The position numbers and the translations under genes are program-made. Shown here piece by piece: positions 35,806 through 49,300 of a DNA stretch of 64,000 nt. Under the pieces are notes generated by a model. The model made no database searches and was not told where the DNA came from. It was given only the letters and a program-made list of their open reading frames with translations. Numbering within the stretch: position 1 is the first letter of the stretch; each line of letters starts with the position of its first letter. Source of the stretch: Liolophura sinensis (lineage: Eukaryota > Mollusca > Polyplacophora > Chitonida > Chitonidae); the NCBI RefSeq assembly GCF_032854445.1, contig NC_088301.1, positions 47,549,116-47,613,115 on the forward strand, written 5' to 3'.

Positions 35806-38039
35806 GTCATATCCTACGTTATACAGGATCGGTGTATGTGAATGTTGAGCTAAGGGTTGATAGTTCTAGGTTATTCGCGACACAATCGATTCCAGTGCCC
35901 GGGAAATGTGTGACGTCAACATTCAGTTCAGCGCCTTATAGAATTCATATGCAAATGTCAAAAAACACACCAGGTGGAAGTTCCATTCTGACGAAAAGAG
36001 CCTGGAAAGCATGCTTTTCAGTTCCGATATTACAGCTTTAAGCTCCTTTCTGATATTGTGTGTGTTACGAAATAGATAACAGTTGGCTCAAGTGCGGCAT
36101 GCGCCAGTGTGATTAAATATTCAGCAGGAGAATCCCGTTAAACCCGTAGGGCTTCTTTATGTTTTGCATACACAAAATTGTAATGTATCGAACTTGTATC
36201 GACCCCAACTTGGTGCTTCCTGATATAAAGGACGACGTTTGGTGCGAGGAGGTACCGGATTTGTTTTCGAATAACATGTAATTGCATTGTCAAAACAGGA
36301 ATCTGATTCGTCAGCGCGTAAGATTCTTACGTAAGATTGTGACAAAATGCGAGGACACTTTGAACAAATATGATAGAGCAGATCGTAGTTAGCTGTAGAC
36401 GTGTTATCAAGTTTGCACAATGCACATGCTGTGAAAGAGCGGCATTCTCAAACGGCAGCGCTGCTTGGAACGATTCATAAACATTTCTTCGTGAGTGAGT
36501 GAGTGCTTGGGGTTTATCTCCGTACCACTGTTTCGTTTCTTCAGAGCTAATTCTTGGAGGATGGCGTCTGTTGGCCCTGTTACTGTCACTGTCAACGAAC
36601 AAAGTTTGTGCATCTCTACAAAATGTGTGGACAGTGAAAAAGAATAAATCTAATCACAGCAATGGCTATATCTTCGAAGGTAAGAAGGTTCTCCTGTTAA
36701 CACGATATTCTGTTTAGCCGGATATACTAGAATGCCAAAGACTGCATTTGTATTCATGAATTGCTCTCCCAAATCCATGTGATCAAAATCCGTTAATGAA
36801 ACGATTTAGTGTGGATAGTTTTTAAGCGTCTGACTTTAAAATGTTTTTCTCGTGAAAGAAAGGCTAATTCCCAGAGAAAAAATACCATTAAGCAAAGTAT
36901 AAAAACAACAGTACATAGAAACTTTAAACAGTCCGTATTTGTGTCCCACATCATCCCGCTATAAAGCAAGAAAAAAGTATAAAAGTACATCTGCTACACG
37001 TTTATTGTAACTTTCCATTAACTGTTTCCATATACGTGCAATCTCTATTCCATGTTGCGTGCCGCAAGTCATTTTTTTTTTGCCATGCGAAAATAGAACT
37101 CGTCCAAATCAACCCGTATACATTCAATAAGTTATAAATATTTCTTAGGCTTAGAATTTTGTAGCAAACTGTTAGCGTAAAGGTTTTAATTTTATATCAG
37201 CTGCAGTTTCATACTGCATTTTCATAATGCAATAAGTCTGCATGCAAAACGTGAGATATACAGCCGAGGTTGCTGTGCATGGTTTGTTGCGGACTCGTTC
37301 ATTGCAAAAAGCAGATTCTTCGTACACAGCAGCTCCACCGTTTACGTCTCCCGCATTGTCGTCGATCCCGTTTTCCAATGTTCATTATGAAGATGAACTG
37401 ACGTCTTATTCCACGTGACCGAACAGCGACAAAATTTTCTAATGCAGATAACTTTTGTAAAGTGTGAAAAAAAAACACCTTACTAAACCCACTGTGGACT
37501 TCAATGAATGACCACCAGTACCACGTGAATGTAATCAGCGCCATTCACTTTACTACTCCCCAAATCATTAAATCATGGAAACTTTAAATAATGTGCATGA
37601 TTTGATTAAGCCTATAACAAGACTACATTTATTTTCAGAGCTTCCTGAATATGGCCTGACCCTTGATGGGGTATTCCTCAGCTAAATGTTTTTGGGTTAA
37701 AATTCCTAGTAAAACTTTCCAGGAAAAGTGCAGAATCGGATGTCGTTATCGTTTTGCTTCCCAGGTGACTCTCGGCTGAGTTTTGTCACACGGTGATGGC
37801 GCTTTCACTGATTTTGTCAGTGGTTAAAATCTGGGCGTCGAAACAGTGCAGTGCAAAATTAAGATAGATTCACGCAAAGAGAGGCCGTCATCAGTTGTCA
37901 GTGATGTTGGAAAGACGCAAGGTATGTTCTAAGCAAATGAATGTATACTATACTCTGTCGTAAGAAGTCGCTTGGAAACAGAAATATTAGCAGCACTATG
38001 GTTTTTGATTTGCATTTAGCGAGAACATGTAAATATAAA
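35806..38039. other. Unassigned intergenic sequence
   Basis: Contains only a 26-base reversed tip of the CACTCACT SINE at 36491-36516. No gene was seen. Confidence 0.45.
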
Positions 38040-38345
38040 CAACAGCATAGACTAAAACCCGAAGGGCGACGACTTTCATACTTGGCAAATGGTCACACAT
38101 TTTACCGGTGAGACCCGCCTACTTGCTAGTTCACCTCAGTGTTTTATTTAACCTGTTCATGTACATGTGCTTCAGAAGTAGCAAAGTACACCTCCCCTTT
38201 TGGCACCGGAGCGTAAGCATAATTAAGCCAAAAAAAAAAATGCACTGATCTCTGTAACTTATTAGACATAGCCGGTCTGGAATTACTCGAAATGCTATGT
38301 TGTCATCTCATTTAATACACATTAAAGCAATGCAAAGGAGCCAGG
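38040..38345 (-). repeat. Dispersed family A, longer copy
   Basis: CTTGGCAAATGGTCACACAT, GTTCACCTCAGTGTTTTATT, CACCTCCCCTTTTGGCACC, then the distal block through ACATTAAAGCAATGCAAAG. Confidence 0.7.
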
Positions 38346-38520
38346 GGCTATATTTACCAAGCGTCTTAAGGCTTAAGCGAAAAATTAGAATCTTTCGCTC
38401 CGTGAAGTTTAAAACTTGTGTATCAATTCTTTACTGCAGAAGAATGTGCTATCCACAATTTGAGTAGTTTCCAGTTTTGAGTTTGGCTCTTAAAGTACTT
38501 GTAATTTTGGACTTAAATCA

Positions 38521-38736
38521 GGGGCCTGTGTAGATTAGCGCGCTAGCGCGGCGTAATGACCCAGGAGCATCTCATCAATGTGGTCACCGAGTTCAAGTCC
38601 TGCCCATGCTGGCCTCCTCACCGGGGAATGTCTTATAGCAACCTGCGGATGGGTTTTTCCTCCCACCATAATGCTGACCGCCTTCGTATAAGTGAAATAT
38701 TCTAGTATTCTAAAACAGCAGTCAGATAAATAGAAC
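38521..38736 (+). mobile_element. tRNA-derived SINE with head, internally deleted
   Basis: GGGGCCTGTGTAGATTAGCG head with GCGCTAGCGCGGCGTAATGA, B box GAGTTCAAGTCC, then CAACCTGCGGATGGG. The central block with the CCCGGGCTCTGCCCGG palindrome is missing. Confidence 0.85.
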
Positions 38737-38984
38737 TTAAGTCACTAGAGAAAAATAGGCCTTGGCCCGGGATCAAGAAGCGATCTTAGACATAAGTGAA
38801 ATTTTCAATTCTTAAACTTGGTGTGTCCCTTTTCGTTATTTTAGCTGAAATTTGTGCTACAATAACTTAACCAGAATATAAGTTATCAGGCTATATTTTG
38901 ACTTTATTACGTAAGAAATAATTTTAAAGTGATTTTGAAATGTTGACTTATGTCTAAGATAGCGTAGTTATCCCGGTCTTAGGC

Positions 38985-39060
38985 CTCAGCAGAATCCTGG
39001 CTTAAGCAGGAATACAATGTCAAAGACTACGACATGGAGCAAAACCAAAGCAGTGACCAC
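38985..39060 (-). repeat. Dispersed family A, fragment
   Basis: CAGCAGAATCCTGGCTTAAG, CAGGAATACAATGTC and AGCAAAACCAAAGCAGTGAC. Here the family's start follows its end, as in the 19798-20300 tandem. Confidence 0.6.
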
Positions 39061-42000
39061 AGGGACTTATTTAATTTCAGTGTCTTGATCAAGGATATCG
39101 ATAATGCACAAAATACCAACCTTGTACATGTATTTTCGAGACTACCGACACCTGCAGGATAGCCCGGGGACACAGGATGATATGAGGTTGCATTGACTGC
39201 TAAAGCCAATTGGATTTGCCGGGCAGTATCACCAGTCACTGACCTTACACCGTCATCTCAACAGCTAGGTAAGGAAAGAGGTATGTGGTTAGAAATATAA
39301 CTCCTGCCAGAGGCACCGACTCAATCCTGACTTCGGGTTGCATCAGTCTTGATAGCCATTCCAACTCTTAACAGTAGTGAAAGCCACTGGTCTACCGATA
39401 TAGACGTACGCGAGACCGTCACTAACTTGTTCAGGTTTTACATGCGGTACTTGGGTTCCTCCACACACACAAGTGGCGTGGAAATGAAGCATTCTTTAAG
39501 ATAGTGTTAAACAACAAATTATAAAAAAACAATCAAGTGTCAAGTATAGTTTATCGTCTTTATTAGCAAGTTGTGATTTTCTTTAAGGTGGTATCGTTAA
39601 TCATTGGCACCATAGCACAAACTGTTTAAGACTGTGGAGATCTCGATATTAACTTGGATCAGTTTGTATGTCCTCTGCGTGATAGTATCACTTATGACCT
39701 GGTATCTGGATATAAACACATATTTAAATGTATTGTGACTTTTGAAAAGCTATGTACATAAATGTATACCATGAAAACGCGACAAAAGCACTAAGCATGT
39801 TGTAGAAAATAATTTAGTACAAGTTCTGATTCACACTAACTAGTTAAACAGAATAGACCTAAGTCAACTCCGATAAACACTTTCGATTTATTGAAACATG
39901 AAACGTGTCGTTTCTCGTAGTTAACTTCGATCCATTGCTGTACCACATAAGTACACCGCTTCGATACACCGTAACGATTTATTTTGTTTCAGTACTCTGG
40001 GAACAAGGAGCATAAGGAACACAAAGTATGATGGAACTAGGGGGCAACTGAGAAAACCATCGAGAACGTTACATTGGAGTGGACATTCGGCATCATGTTG
40101 TGGTCAGTCATAACCTTTGGATGACGGTCAACCAGTTTGATTGAACTACATCGGCAGTGTAAGGTTTTATGGGCACTGTTCTTTGTTTTGAAGTCCTATA
40201 TTGTAGTACCTTTCAGGAAATAATGTAATTATTTCTGGGCACATGATTATTCATGTCCCGAATTCTGGGTTCGGTAGATGTTAATACGTTTTCTTATCGA
40301 GAACTGGAAAGTGAAGTGAAAGATTATCCCTTTCAGATAACAGAAGAAATTATAAAACTATAATTAGTATACAGCATAAGCAATGTCGCACTTTTTGGCT
40401 TGACTACTTAGGAATAATCAAACCTATTTGGAAAGCAACATCTTCAGCATTCACATTTTGTTTTAAACCCTGATATTCCTGTGAAATGCACGAAAACAAA
40501 GTATGGGTCATATTTAAGTGGTTAAGCGGTGGCGTTCAGAACGAATTCTTTTTTGAAATCAGAAGAACCTGTTTTCAAAAATTTCTTAAATCAGAATGTC
40601 TTGACCTTGTCAATATTCACGGTGTGTAAAGTTGTAATTCTTGGGTTCTATATTTTTTTATCAGTTGATATGCCTCTGTAACAACTTTGTAAAAAATGTC
40701 CGGAAAGCGTAGTGCTTCTGTAACTTACACATGCGCAATTTGGAACTGAAGAGTGAAGAGGCATCGGTTGAGTAATACTGCCACAGACTGTTGGGTTGTT
40801 GATAGACTATACACTTCTGCACTACTAGTTTACACCTAGCTAAAATGTGTCAGAGTTTCGTCTGTTTTGGAAAATTGAACAGTGTTACTTCTCACCCCTT
40901 GAGGTTACCAAGATAAGAGACTGCTGTGACTTCACTTTCAGCCACCACAGCTGATAAAAACTGGTCATGCTAGTTTCATTTTTTTTGATACGTTCTAGAG
41001 AAAATTGCAAGTTGCATGTGGTAGTATGACCTGGTACCACGCGAAAGTTAGATGTATATTTTTAAGTTGAAGTTGATGAATTTACTACACAAATAGTAAG
41101 GAACATCGGGGAACTCGTGTAACCTGAGAGGATGACTTGAAATTCTTATCAGTAATTGTTCTCCCATGCGTTATAAATTTTCAAACCACGTTCAGCGCTG
41201 TACATTTATACGACCGTTCATTTATTCACACATGCACATGATCATTCTTAATTTATGTAGTACATCATCCAGATAGGGGAATAATACTCAACAATTGTAT
41301 GTAAAATATCAAATGTCAAAACTGACTATTCTGTTACAAAAGAAATACATATACATAAAGCAAAGCTTTCCCATCAAAATAGTTATTGAACAAAATGAGC
41401 AATTATTTTATGGTGGGCAAATACTAGCCTTGGGAGAAGGTAAACTGCTGTAAATGGAGGGCGAAGCCTTTTAGCGAAGTCCTGATTCCTTAAATACTTA
41501 TTAGAGAGAATGTGTACCCCACTGTATCTATCTAAAGAGGGCATCTAACATCCTCATCTAACGGTTTAAAGTAATAGCAACCCTATGCACAACACTAGTA
41601 ACAAGGGTTGCGAAATATTAAACAAAATCCTATACAAAAAGGTCGTGCAAAGTCTAAACTATTGAACATGTAACAAATCTAAGTACGACTACCAGTTGTA
41701 CTAAAACATGTTGCGCCTTAACATTCACAAATTGTATAAAAATATCACCTTACATATACAGTAAACCTTACTGTTAATTTAATGTAAAGGCACTCAGCAT
41801 TAAGATGTTTGACGATTTTGTCAGCATTTCAAAAATGTTTTTTAAACATTTGAGATCATTGGGAGTGTGGAACGAGGTAGATCTGTGCTTTACAACTATG
41901 CAGAATTTACAGCCGTATCTACCCATTGTTATTGCACAGAACAGTCTGTGCGATACCTTTCCCACATTGTATGGTCCTGAGCATTTAGGAATGTAGCACA

Positions 42001-42640
42001 TAACTCCAGAACCACTTGAAGGTGGTTGCTGTGCAAAAGTAATGTTTAAAGCAGGCTACTGAGAGACATAATTAAAAGAAAACTCTCAAACGACGTTTAC
42101 GATAAAAAAATAATCGGATTTTTTTTTTTACATGTTTTAAACGATCTACACTAATGAAAGTAAATAAATATTTTGGGGTCTCAACAATGGGCCCAGTTGA
42201 ACCCAGAGCTCCTTATTGCATTTTGGGTGTAGTGGAGGGAGTGGCATTGTATTGCCGTCTCCTCGCTCTGTGCCCTGTCGCATGTAATGTCACGGAAATC
42301 CGGATGGGGATTTCCCGAAAGCTTGTCATCAACAGCGAACGAATCACAGATAATTATAGGTTCACAATATGGCTATCCAGAGTCAAGCAGGTTTTTCTGG
42401 TCATTCTGTTTTTGGAGAAATTCAGATTAACAAAAAAAAAAAAAAAAATCACAAAACTGATCACTTACTGATAAAGGGACTATAGATAATGGACTTTTAT
42501 TGCAACTGATCTGAGAGTTGTCTTTTCTTTTAGCAGGAGAACTATTCGCCTCTTTTAATCAGTATCACCCGATCGTGTTCTGTCACTGTTTGGAAGAAGG
42601 CGATGGTCATCTTTCCAGAACACAACTTGAAGTGTTATAT
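39061..42640. other. Unassigned intergenic sequence between family A fragment and the recombinase-SET gene
   Basis: No gene or strong repeat was seen. A 105-codon plus-strand frame at 42154-42471 ends in a poly-A run and has no recognisable domain. Confidence 0.45.
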
Positions 42641-42646
42641 TTTATT
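42641..42646 (-). terminator. Polyadenylation signal AATAAA of the recombinase-SET gene
   Basis: Minus-strand AATAAA about 100 bases after the stop codon at 42749-42751. The distance is suitable for the 3' end of the gene. Confidence 0.65.
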
Positions 42647-42748
42647 AAAAATAATGACTAACCCAAAAAATCTATTTTTAATAAAAAAAAAATCAGCGTC
42701 GTGGGATGAAAAGGTGAGGGACAGGACTATTTGATGGTCATAACGAGA

Positions 42749-43353
42749 TCATGAGTCTATCCAAGATAGGTCATGACCTTCATTAAATTGTTTCCTTCGA
42801 ACGCCATAATCGAAGAACAATTCTTCCCCAGCTTTCAAGTCTCTCATTGCTCTAAAGACAATACAAGTTTTCCCTGCAATCGTTATGGCCTCTGGTTTCA
42901 AATTCATCCGTTTTCCTTTGCGAGAATGAGAGATTAGTCGGCCATAAAGGATTGTTTTGGGATGACACTTGCAATGTTCTTTAGAGGCGTCAATCGCCAG
43001 GTCTTTATGGCGTAAAAAGAAGATGTAGCCATCCTCGGTGACCTCATTTTGTCTTTTCAGACCTTCGTCAAATGACATCATTTCGCCGTGGTAGTCTAGG
43101 ACGATCTCCCCTTTCCTGAACGCCTTGCCGGTGAAAATAACGTTTCCTCGCTGATTCCGGCCTATGCAGAGCCCTGGCCAGTTCTGTTGGGCCACCCTAT
43201 CCTCCAAAGTTATTGTGGGACCTCCACTATTCTGTCTACCTGAAGTTGGCACCCACTTTTGTGCCACTTTGGGTAGGAGGCTAGGAGGCCAGTTGTTCTC
43301 CTCCAGAATCTTTGAAATTTCGGCTCTGCGAGGCCGCCGGCGAGGAAACAGAT
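42749..43353 (-). CDS. Exon 13 (KMT5A-type SET domain, C-terminus)
   Basis: Acceptor TTTGTTTCAG, 200 codons and TGA at 42751-42749. Starts DLFPRRRPRRAEISKILEEN. The SET core reads GNVIFTGKAFRKGEIVLDYH, then YIFFLRHKDLAIDAS, ILYGRLISHSRKGKRMN and KAGEELFFDYG. The final FFDYG holds the catalytic Tyr region and GRLISHS is the KMT5A-like signature, but the usual Asn of the NHS motif is Ser. The frame continues upstream of the GTG at 43267, so the start of the exon is set by splicing. The whole SET domain is in one exon. Confidence 0.9.
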
Positions 43354-46300
43354 CTGAAACAAATGCGTAGAATACTATGTATTATACTGAACACGTGCAT
43401 ATCATTGTAATTCTGTATTAATAGCTAAATAAAAGTAATTTGCGCGAATCTATTCTAACATGGTAAAAACTAGAATGGCTCTTTGTGCATATGCCCATTT
43501 GTCCCTGACTTTGGCTTGACAACTTGCCCGTGGTGTGCTGGACAGTAACTGCTCTTTGAGCGTATGCCCATTTGTAGCTGACTTTGCCTTGATAAATTAT
43601 CACTCATGTACTGGGCACGAATTGCTCTTTGTGCATATGCCCATTTGTGGCGGACTTCGGTTCAATGAATTACCCCTCGTGTGCTGGACACGAATTGCTC
43701 TAGGTGCATATGCCCATTTGTCGCTGACTTTGGCTTGACAGCTTACCAATCGTGTGCTGGACACGAATTGCTCTTTGGGCGTATACCCAATTGTCAGTAA
43801 TTTTGGCTTGATGAATTACCTGTCGTGTGCTGGACACGAATTGCTCTATGTGCATATGCCCATTTGTCGCCGACTTTGGCTTGATGAATTATCTGTCGTG
43901 TGCTGGGCACGAATTGCTCTTAGGGCATATGCCCATTTCACTTTGACTTGGTAATGCATGGAGGCCAGTCTTGCTATTCCAGTTTTTGTCAGATAACTGG
44001 ATGAATACTGGATCAATTCTTATTAGAAACATGCAAACACCTATGTGAAAGATGTGCTTACCTGTAATGTGTTGGACACGAATTGCTCTTTGCGCATATG
44101 CCCATTTATCAATGATAGACTTTGGCTTGATGAAATAAAACATGGAAGCCAAAGTCTTGCTAGGCGGCTTTCCGTCCAAAGTTACCGGGTGAATAGCAGC
44201 CAGCTTGTCGAAGGCCCGGCTTAGTTCCCCGTTGGTGGAGGCATAATGGGCTGCTGGGATATGTCTTGAAGCAAACAAATAATGTCACAGTACATGTAAA
44301 TGGAAATATGCCAAGAACATGGTCAATCTTTCAGCTAGCATGGACTTTAACAGTTTAATTCTGTGGGGCTACAAAGTTTACTTTCAAATCGGTAAGATTT
44401 TGTTTTTCAAGATGTATAAATTGCTTTGATTGCTACATTAAAGTATGGCTACGTAAATTCATTTCCATAGCAGTTAAAGTTGGCAAATTGCCAGATTTAA
44501 CCCGTGTAATCAGTTTGCCGAAATAAATTCATAAAACAGTGTAGTGCATAGCGAGCTGGCCTCGGGAATGCCTACCTTGCCGAAACTTCAGAGATGACCT
44601 GCTCTTTTGGAGGGTTACATTCTATCTCCTCCAGAGAGACATTCTTGGAATCTCCATTACTGGGGCCTGTGGCTGCCCACAGTAATTGGGGACTTTGTCT
44701 GAAAAGTAAAGATGAATAAGTTTGAATTGTGGGACAAATATCTGATAAATGTTCTTTCGTCGTTTACAGGTTATCAAATACGAATATATTCTCAATTACG
44801 TAAGTAAAATTTTGTGTAAATCAGAGTAAATTTTAAATACAGTAAATAAGTTTTGCCTTTTCGACGTACCCAGTCATGAGCAGCATCGCCCTGCAGACAT
44901 TTATAGGCTGGTTAAACTCGTAGAACTGGTCGTCTACGTTAGCAGCGTGGGCAAGGTAATCCTCCACCAGCTCTAAATCGTTGCCTTCCAGCCTTGCCCG
45001 TGCAGAAGCTTGCATCGCCCGTCTTGCCTCCCGGCCGTATTCACTGCCAGCTTGTACCTGGTACACACATGCAAACGAGTACATTGCCATGACAGTGAGA
45101 CATCTTAAATTTGCAACATTAAAATATTGGCTTACTGTGGGAATTATCTGGAATACATAGTTTAATAGAACGCAATTACAACCCAAAGCCCGAGTGATTA
45201 GAGTTCATTTATTGCTGCATTCCCTAGTTACAGTAAAAGTTATACAAATCACCATTGAACACATCAAAACATAATACCGATGTACATATATATCCAGGCA
45301 TGCAATGCCCAAAACACAAACCATATAAACAGTTTGAAGCTTAAAATTCAGCTATTTAACACATGTACTTATATATGACGAGTTTACACATTTTGACATA
45401 TATACAAATGAGTCTCGGTACACAATGCCTATAATATTTTTGTAAAAACTGATATAACACCCACCGACTGACATGCTCAATAAACCTTTTCTTTGCATGT
45501 ATAAAGCTCAACCCTTTAAGCACCATAATTCATGGTGGGTACATTCGGGTGGGTTTTTGAAAATTCAATTTCGCACATTGCGTACATCAACAGAGGAAAT
45601 CAACTAATTCACAAACTGACTGACAGTCCAATATATGGTCAACCTGAACAAAGCATGTAGGTGCGCCCACCCGGGACTTACAGGCACGGACAGGAGCGGC
45701 ATACTCGAGAAATTTGCAATGGGAACCTACAATCCAGGGGAGACCAATCCGCTCTGCCCCCCCCCCCCCACCTTTTATAAGGGCCATCTTATTCACTGGC
45801 TTAGTGGGTGTACAGTGAAGATCATTTGCAGAATTTTCGCTCAGGACCCTAGTATTTATAGGCAATAAATCTGGACAAGGGTCCAGATTAGTGTGGATAC
45901 AATGAACGTCATTTCCTGCATTGTGGATCATTTCCGCCCCGTTACTTTCCACTCAGAACCTTCATATTTATGGACGAAAAATATGAACAAGGGTTCAGTG
46001 TGGATACAATGAAGATCATTTGCTGCATTATGGATCTTCCTACCCCTCCCCCATTACTTTCCACTCAAAACCCTCATTTATGGACGAAAAATTTGAACAA
46101 GGGTTCAGTGTGGATACAATGAAGATCATTTGCTGCATTATGGATCTTCCTTCTCCTCACCATTACTTTCCACTCAAAACCCTCATTTATGGACGAGAAA
46201 TTTGAACAAGGGTTCAGTGTGGATACAATGAAGATCATTTGCTGCATTATGGATCTTCCTTCCCCTCTCCATTACTTTCCACTCAAAACCCTCATTTATG

Positions 46301-49300
46301 GACGAGAAATTTGAACAAGGGTTCAGTGTGGATACAATGAAGATCATTTGCTGCATTATGGATCTTCCTACCACCTCCCCATTACTTTCCACTCAAAACC
46401 CTCATTTATGGACGAGAAATCTGAACAAGGGTTCAGTGTGGATACAATGAAGATCATTTGCTGCATTATGGATCTTCCTTCCCCTCTCCATTACTTTCCA
46501 CTCAAAGCCCTCATTTATGGACGAGAAATTTGAACAAGGGTTCGGTGTGGATACAATGAAGATCATTTGCTGCATTATGGATCTTCCTACCCCCTCCCCA
46601 TTACTTTCCACTCAAAACCCTCATTTATGGACGAGAAATCTGAACAAGGGTTCAGTGTGGATACAATGATCATTTGCTGCATTATGGATCTTCCTACCCC
46701 TCCCCATTACTTTCCACTCAAAACCCTCATTTATGGACGAGAAATTTGAACAAGGGTTCAGTGGATACAATGATCATTTGCAGCATTATGGATCTTCCTA
46801 CCCCTCCCCATTACTTTCCACTCAAAACCCTCATTTATGGACGAAAGATATGAACAAGGGTTCAGTGTGGATACAATGAAGATCATTTGCTGCATCATGG
46901 ATCTTCCTACCCCTCCCCATTATTTTCCACTCAAAACCCTCATTTATGGACGAGAAATTTGAACAAGGGTTCAGTGTGGATACAATGAAGATCATTTGCT
47001 GCATTATGGATCTTCCTTCCCCTCTCCATTACTTTCCACTCAAACCCTCATTTATGGACGAGAAATTTGAACAAGGGTTCAGTGTGGATACAATGAAGAT
47101 CGTTTGCAGCATTGTGAATCTTTTATCATCCATTTTTCCTTCAGATCCATATAATTGGCGAGAAATCTGGCTGTCTTTCTGTGGGTACAATGAAAATCCT
47201 TTGCAGCATTGTGTATCTTTTTCCTTCAGGTCCATATATTGGCTGGAAATCTGGCTAATGGCTTAGTGAGGTTACAATAAAGATCATTTGCAACATTGTG
47301 GATCTTTTCCCCCTCCCTTTCTTCTTCATGAATATCCTGTTCATTGGCTACGTTCTTTCTGTGGGACGAATGAAGATCATTTCCACCTTTCTGGATCTTT
47401 TCATCTCTTTCTTTCAGGACAGCCCGGCATACTGGCTAGAAATCCCGTTAATGGCTTTCCGTGGATACAATTCAGATCATTTGCAGCATTGTGGACCTCC
47501 CTCTCCCTCGGGTCATCTTATTCACTGGCTTAGTGGGAATACAGTGAAGATCGTTTGCAGAATTATTTTCGCTCAGGACCCTAGCATTTACGGGCAATAA
47601 ATCTGGACAAGGGTCCAGATTAGTGTGGGTACAATGAACGTCATTTCCTGCATTGTGGATCATTTCCGCCCCATGACTTTCCACTCAGAACCTTCATATT
47701 TATGGACGAAAATATGAACAAGGGTTCAGTGTGGATACAAAGAAGATCATTTGCTCCATTATGGATCTTTTTTGCCCCTCCCCATTACTTTTCACTCAGA
47801 ACCGTCATATTTATGGACGACAAATCTGGCAAATGGCTTAGTGAGGGTACAATGAACATCATTTGCAGCATTGTGGATCCTTTTCCAGCATTGTGCCATC
47901 CTATTCATTGGCTAGAAATTTGGCCAATGTTCTTTCTTCTGTGGGTACAGTGAATATCATTTGCAGCATTGTGTATCTTTCATCCCTTTCCTCCTGGACC
48001 ATCTTGTATATTAGCTAGAAATCGGGCTTTAGGTTTCTGTGGATACATTGTAGATCATTTGCTGTCTTGTGGATCTTTTTCACCCATTACTTTCCACTCA
48101 GAACCCTCATTTATGGACGAGAAAGCTGGACAAGGGTTCAGTTTGGATGCAATGAACATCATTTGCTGCATTGTGGATTTTTCCCCGTCCCATTACTTTC
48201 CATTTAGAACAGTCATATTTATGGACGAGAAATCAGAAGGGTTTAGTAAGGGTACAATGAAGATCATTTGCAACTTTGTGGATCTCCCCCCCCCCTCTTC
48301 CCGTTTTTCCTTCATGAATATTCTCCTTAATGGCTACGTTCTTTCTGTGGGAACAATGAGATATCATTTCCACCTTTCTGGATCTTTTCATCTTTCTCAT
48401 CTCCGGCATACTGGCTAAAAATCGGGCTTTCGGTTTCTCTGGATACAATTTCCATCATTTGCAGTATTGTGGACCTTCCCACCACGCCCACATACGGGCC
48501 ATCGTATTCATTGGCTAGAAATCTGGCCAAGGGCTTAGTGGGAGTGCAATGAATATCATTTGCAGCATTGTGTATCTTTCATCCCTTTTCTCCTGGACCA
48601 TCCTGTATATTAGCTAGAAATCGGGCTTTAGGTTTTCTGTGGATACATTGTAGATCATTTGCTGTCTTGTGGATCTTTTCACCCATTACTTTCCATTCAG
48701 AACAGTCATTTATGGACGAGAAATCAGAAGGGTTTAGTGGGGGCACAATGAAGATCATTTGCAACTTTGTGGATCTTCCCCCCCTTCCCGTTTTTCCTTC
48801 ATGAATATTCTCCTTAATGGCTACGTTCTTTCTGCGGGACCAATGAGATTTCTTTTCCACCTTTCTGGATCTTTTCATCTTTCTCATCTCCGGCATACTG
48901 GCTAAAAACCGGGCTTTCGGTTTCTCTGGATACAATGAAGATCATAGAAAAAAAATTTCTATTTCCTTTTCTATGGAGTAAAATTCAGTTTTTCAGATGT
49001 GTAATTCCTTATTGTGAAACGTTTCCCACACTATCTATCCATGATATGGTAAAATAACGTTATCAATATAAATAATTGTACTTTGAGTATTTTCTGAAGC
49101 AATTACAGGTTCTTATTAATATGCTTTCTGTGAATGATTTAATAATATACGAAGTATTTAAGTCCGAGTTCAGGCCGTAAAATGGTGAAAATGAGATGCA
49201 AATTCCCAAGACAAGCTTTATTAATAAAATAAGCATCATAATTGATAATTGCCCTAATACCTAAATTAATACCTAATGCACTAAATTATATACCTATAAT

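Noticed and set aside
43476..43975. Regular 73-bp array considered as a CRISPR array
   Set aside because: There are no unique spacers between conserved repeats, the unit is an exon copy, and the DNA is animal.
45587..48935. Many 60-150 codon frames on both strands in the 109-bp array
   Set aside because: The unit length is not a multiple of three and all frames repeat the same unit. Only the similarity to exon 9 is meaningful.
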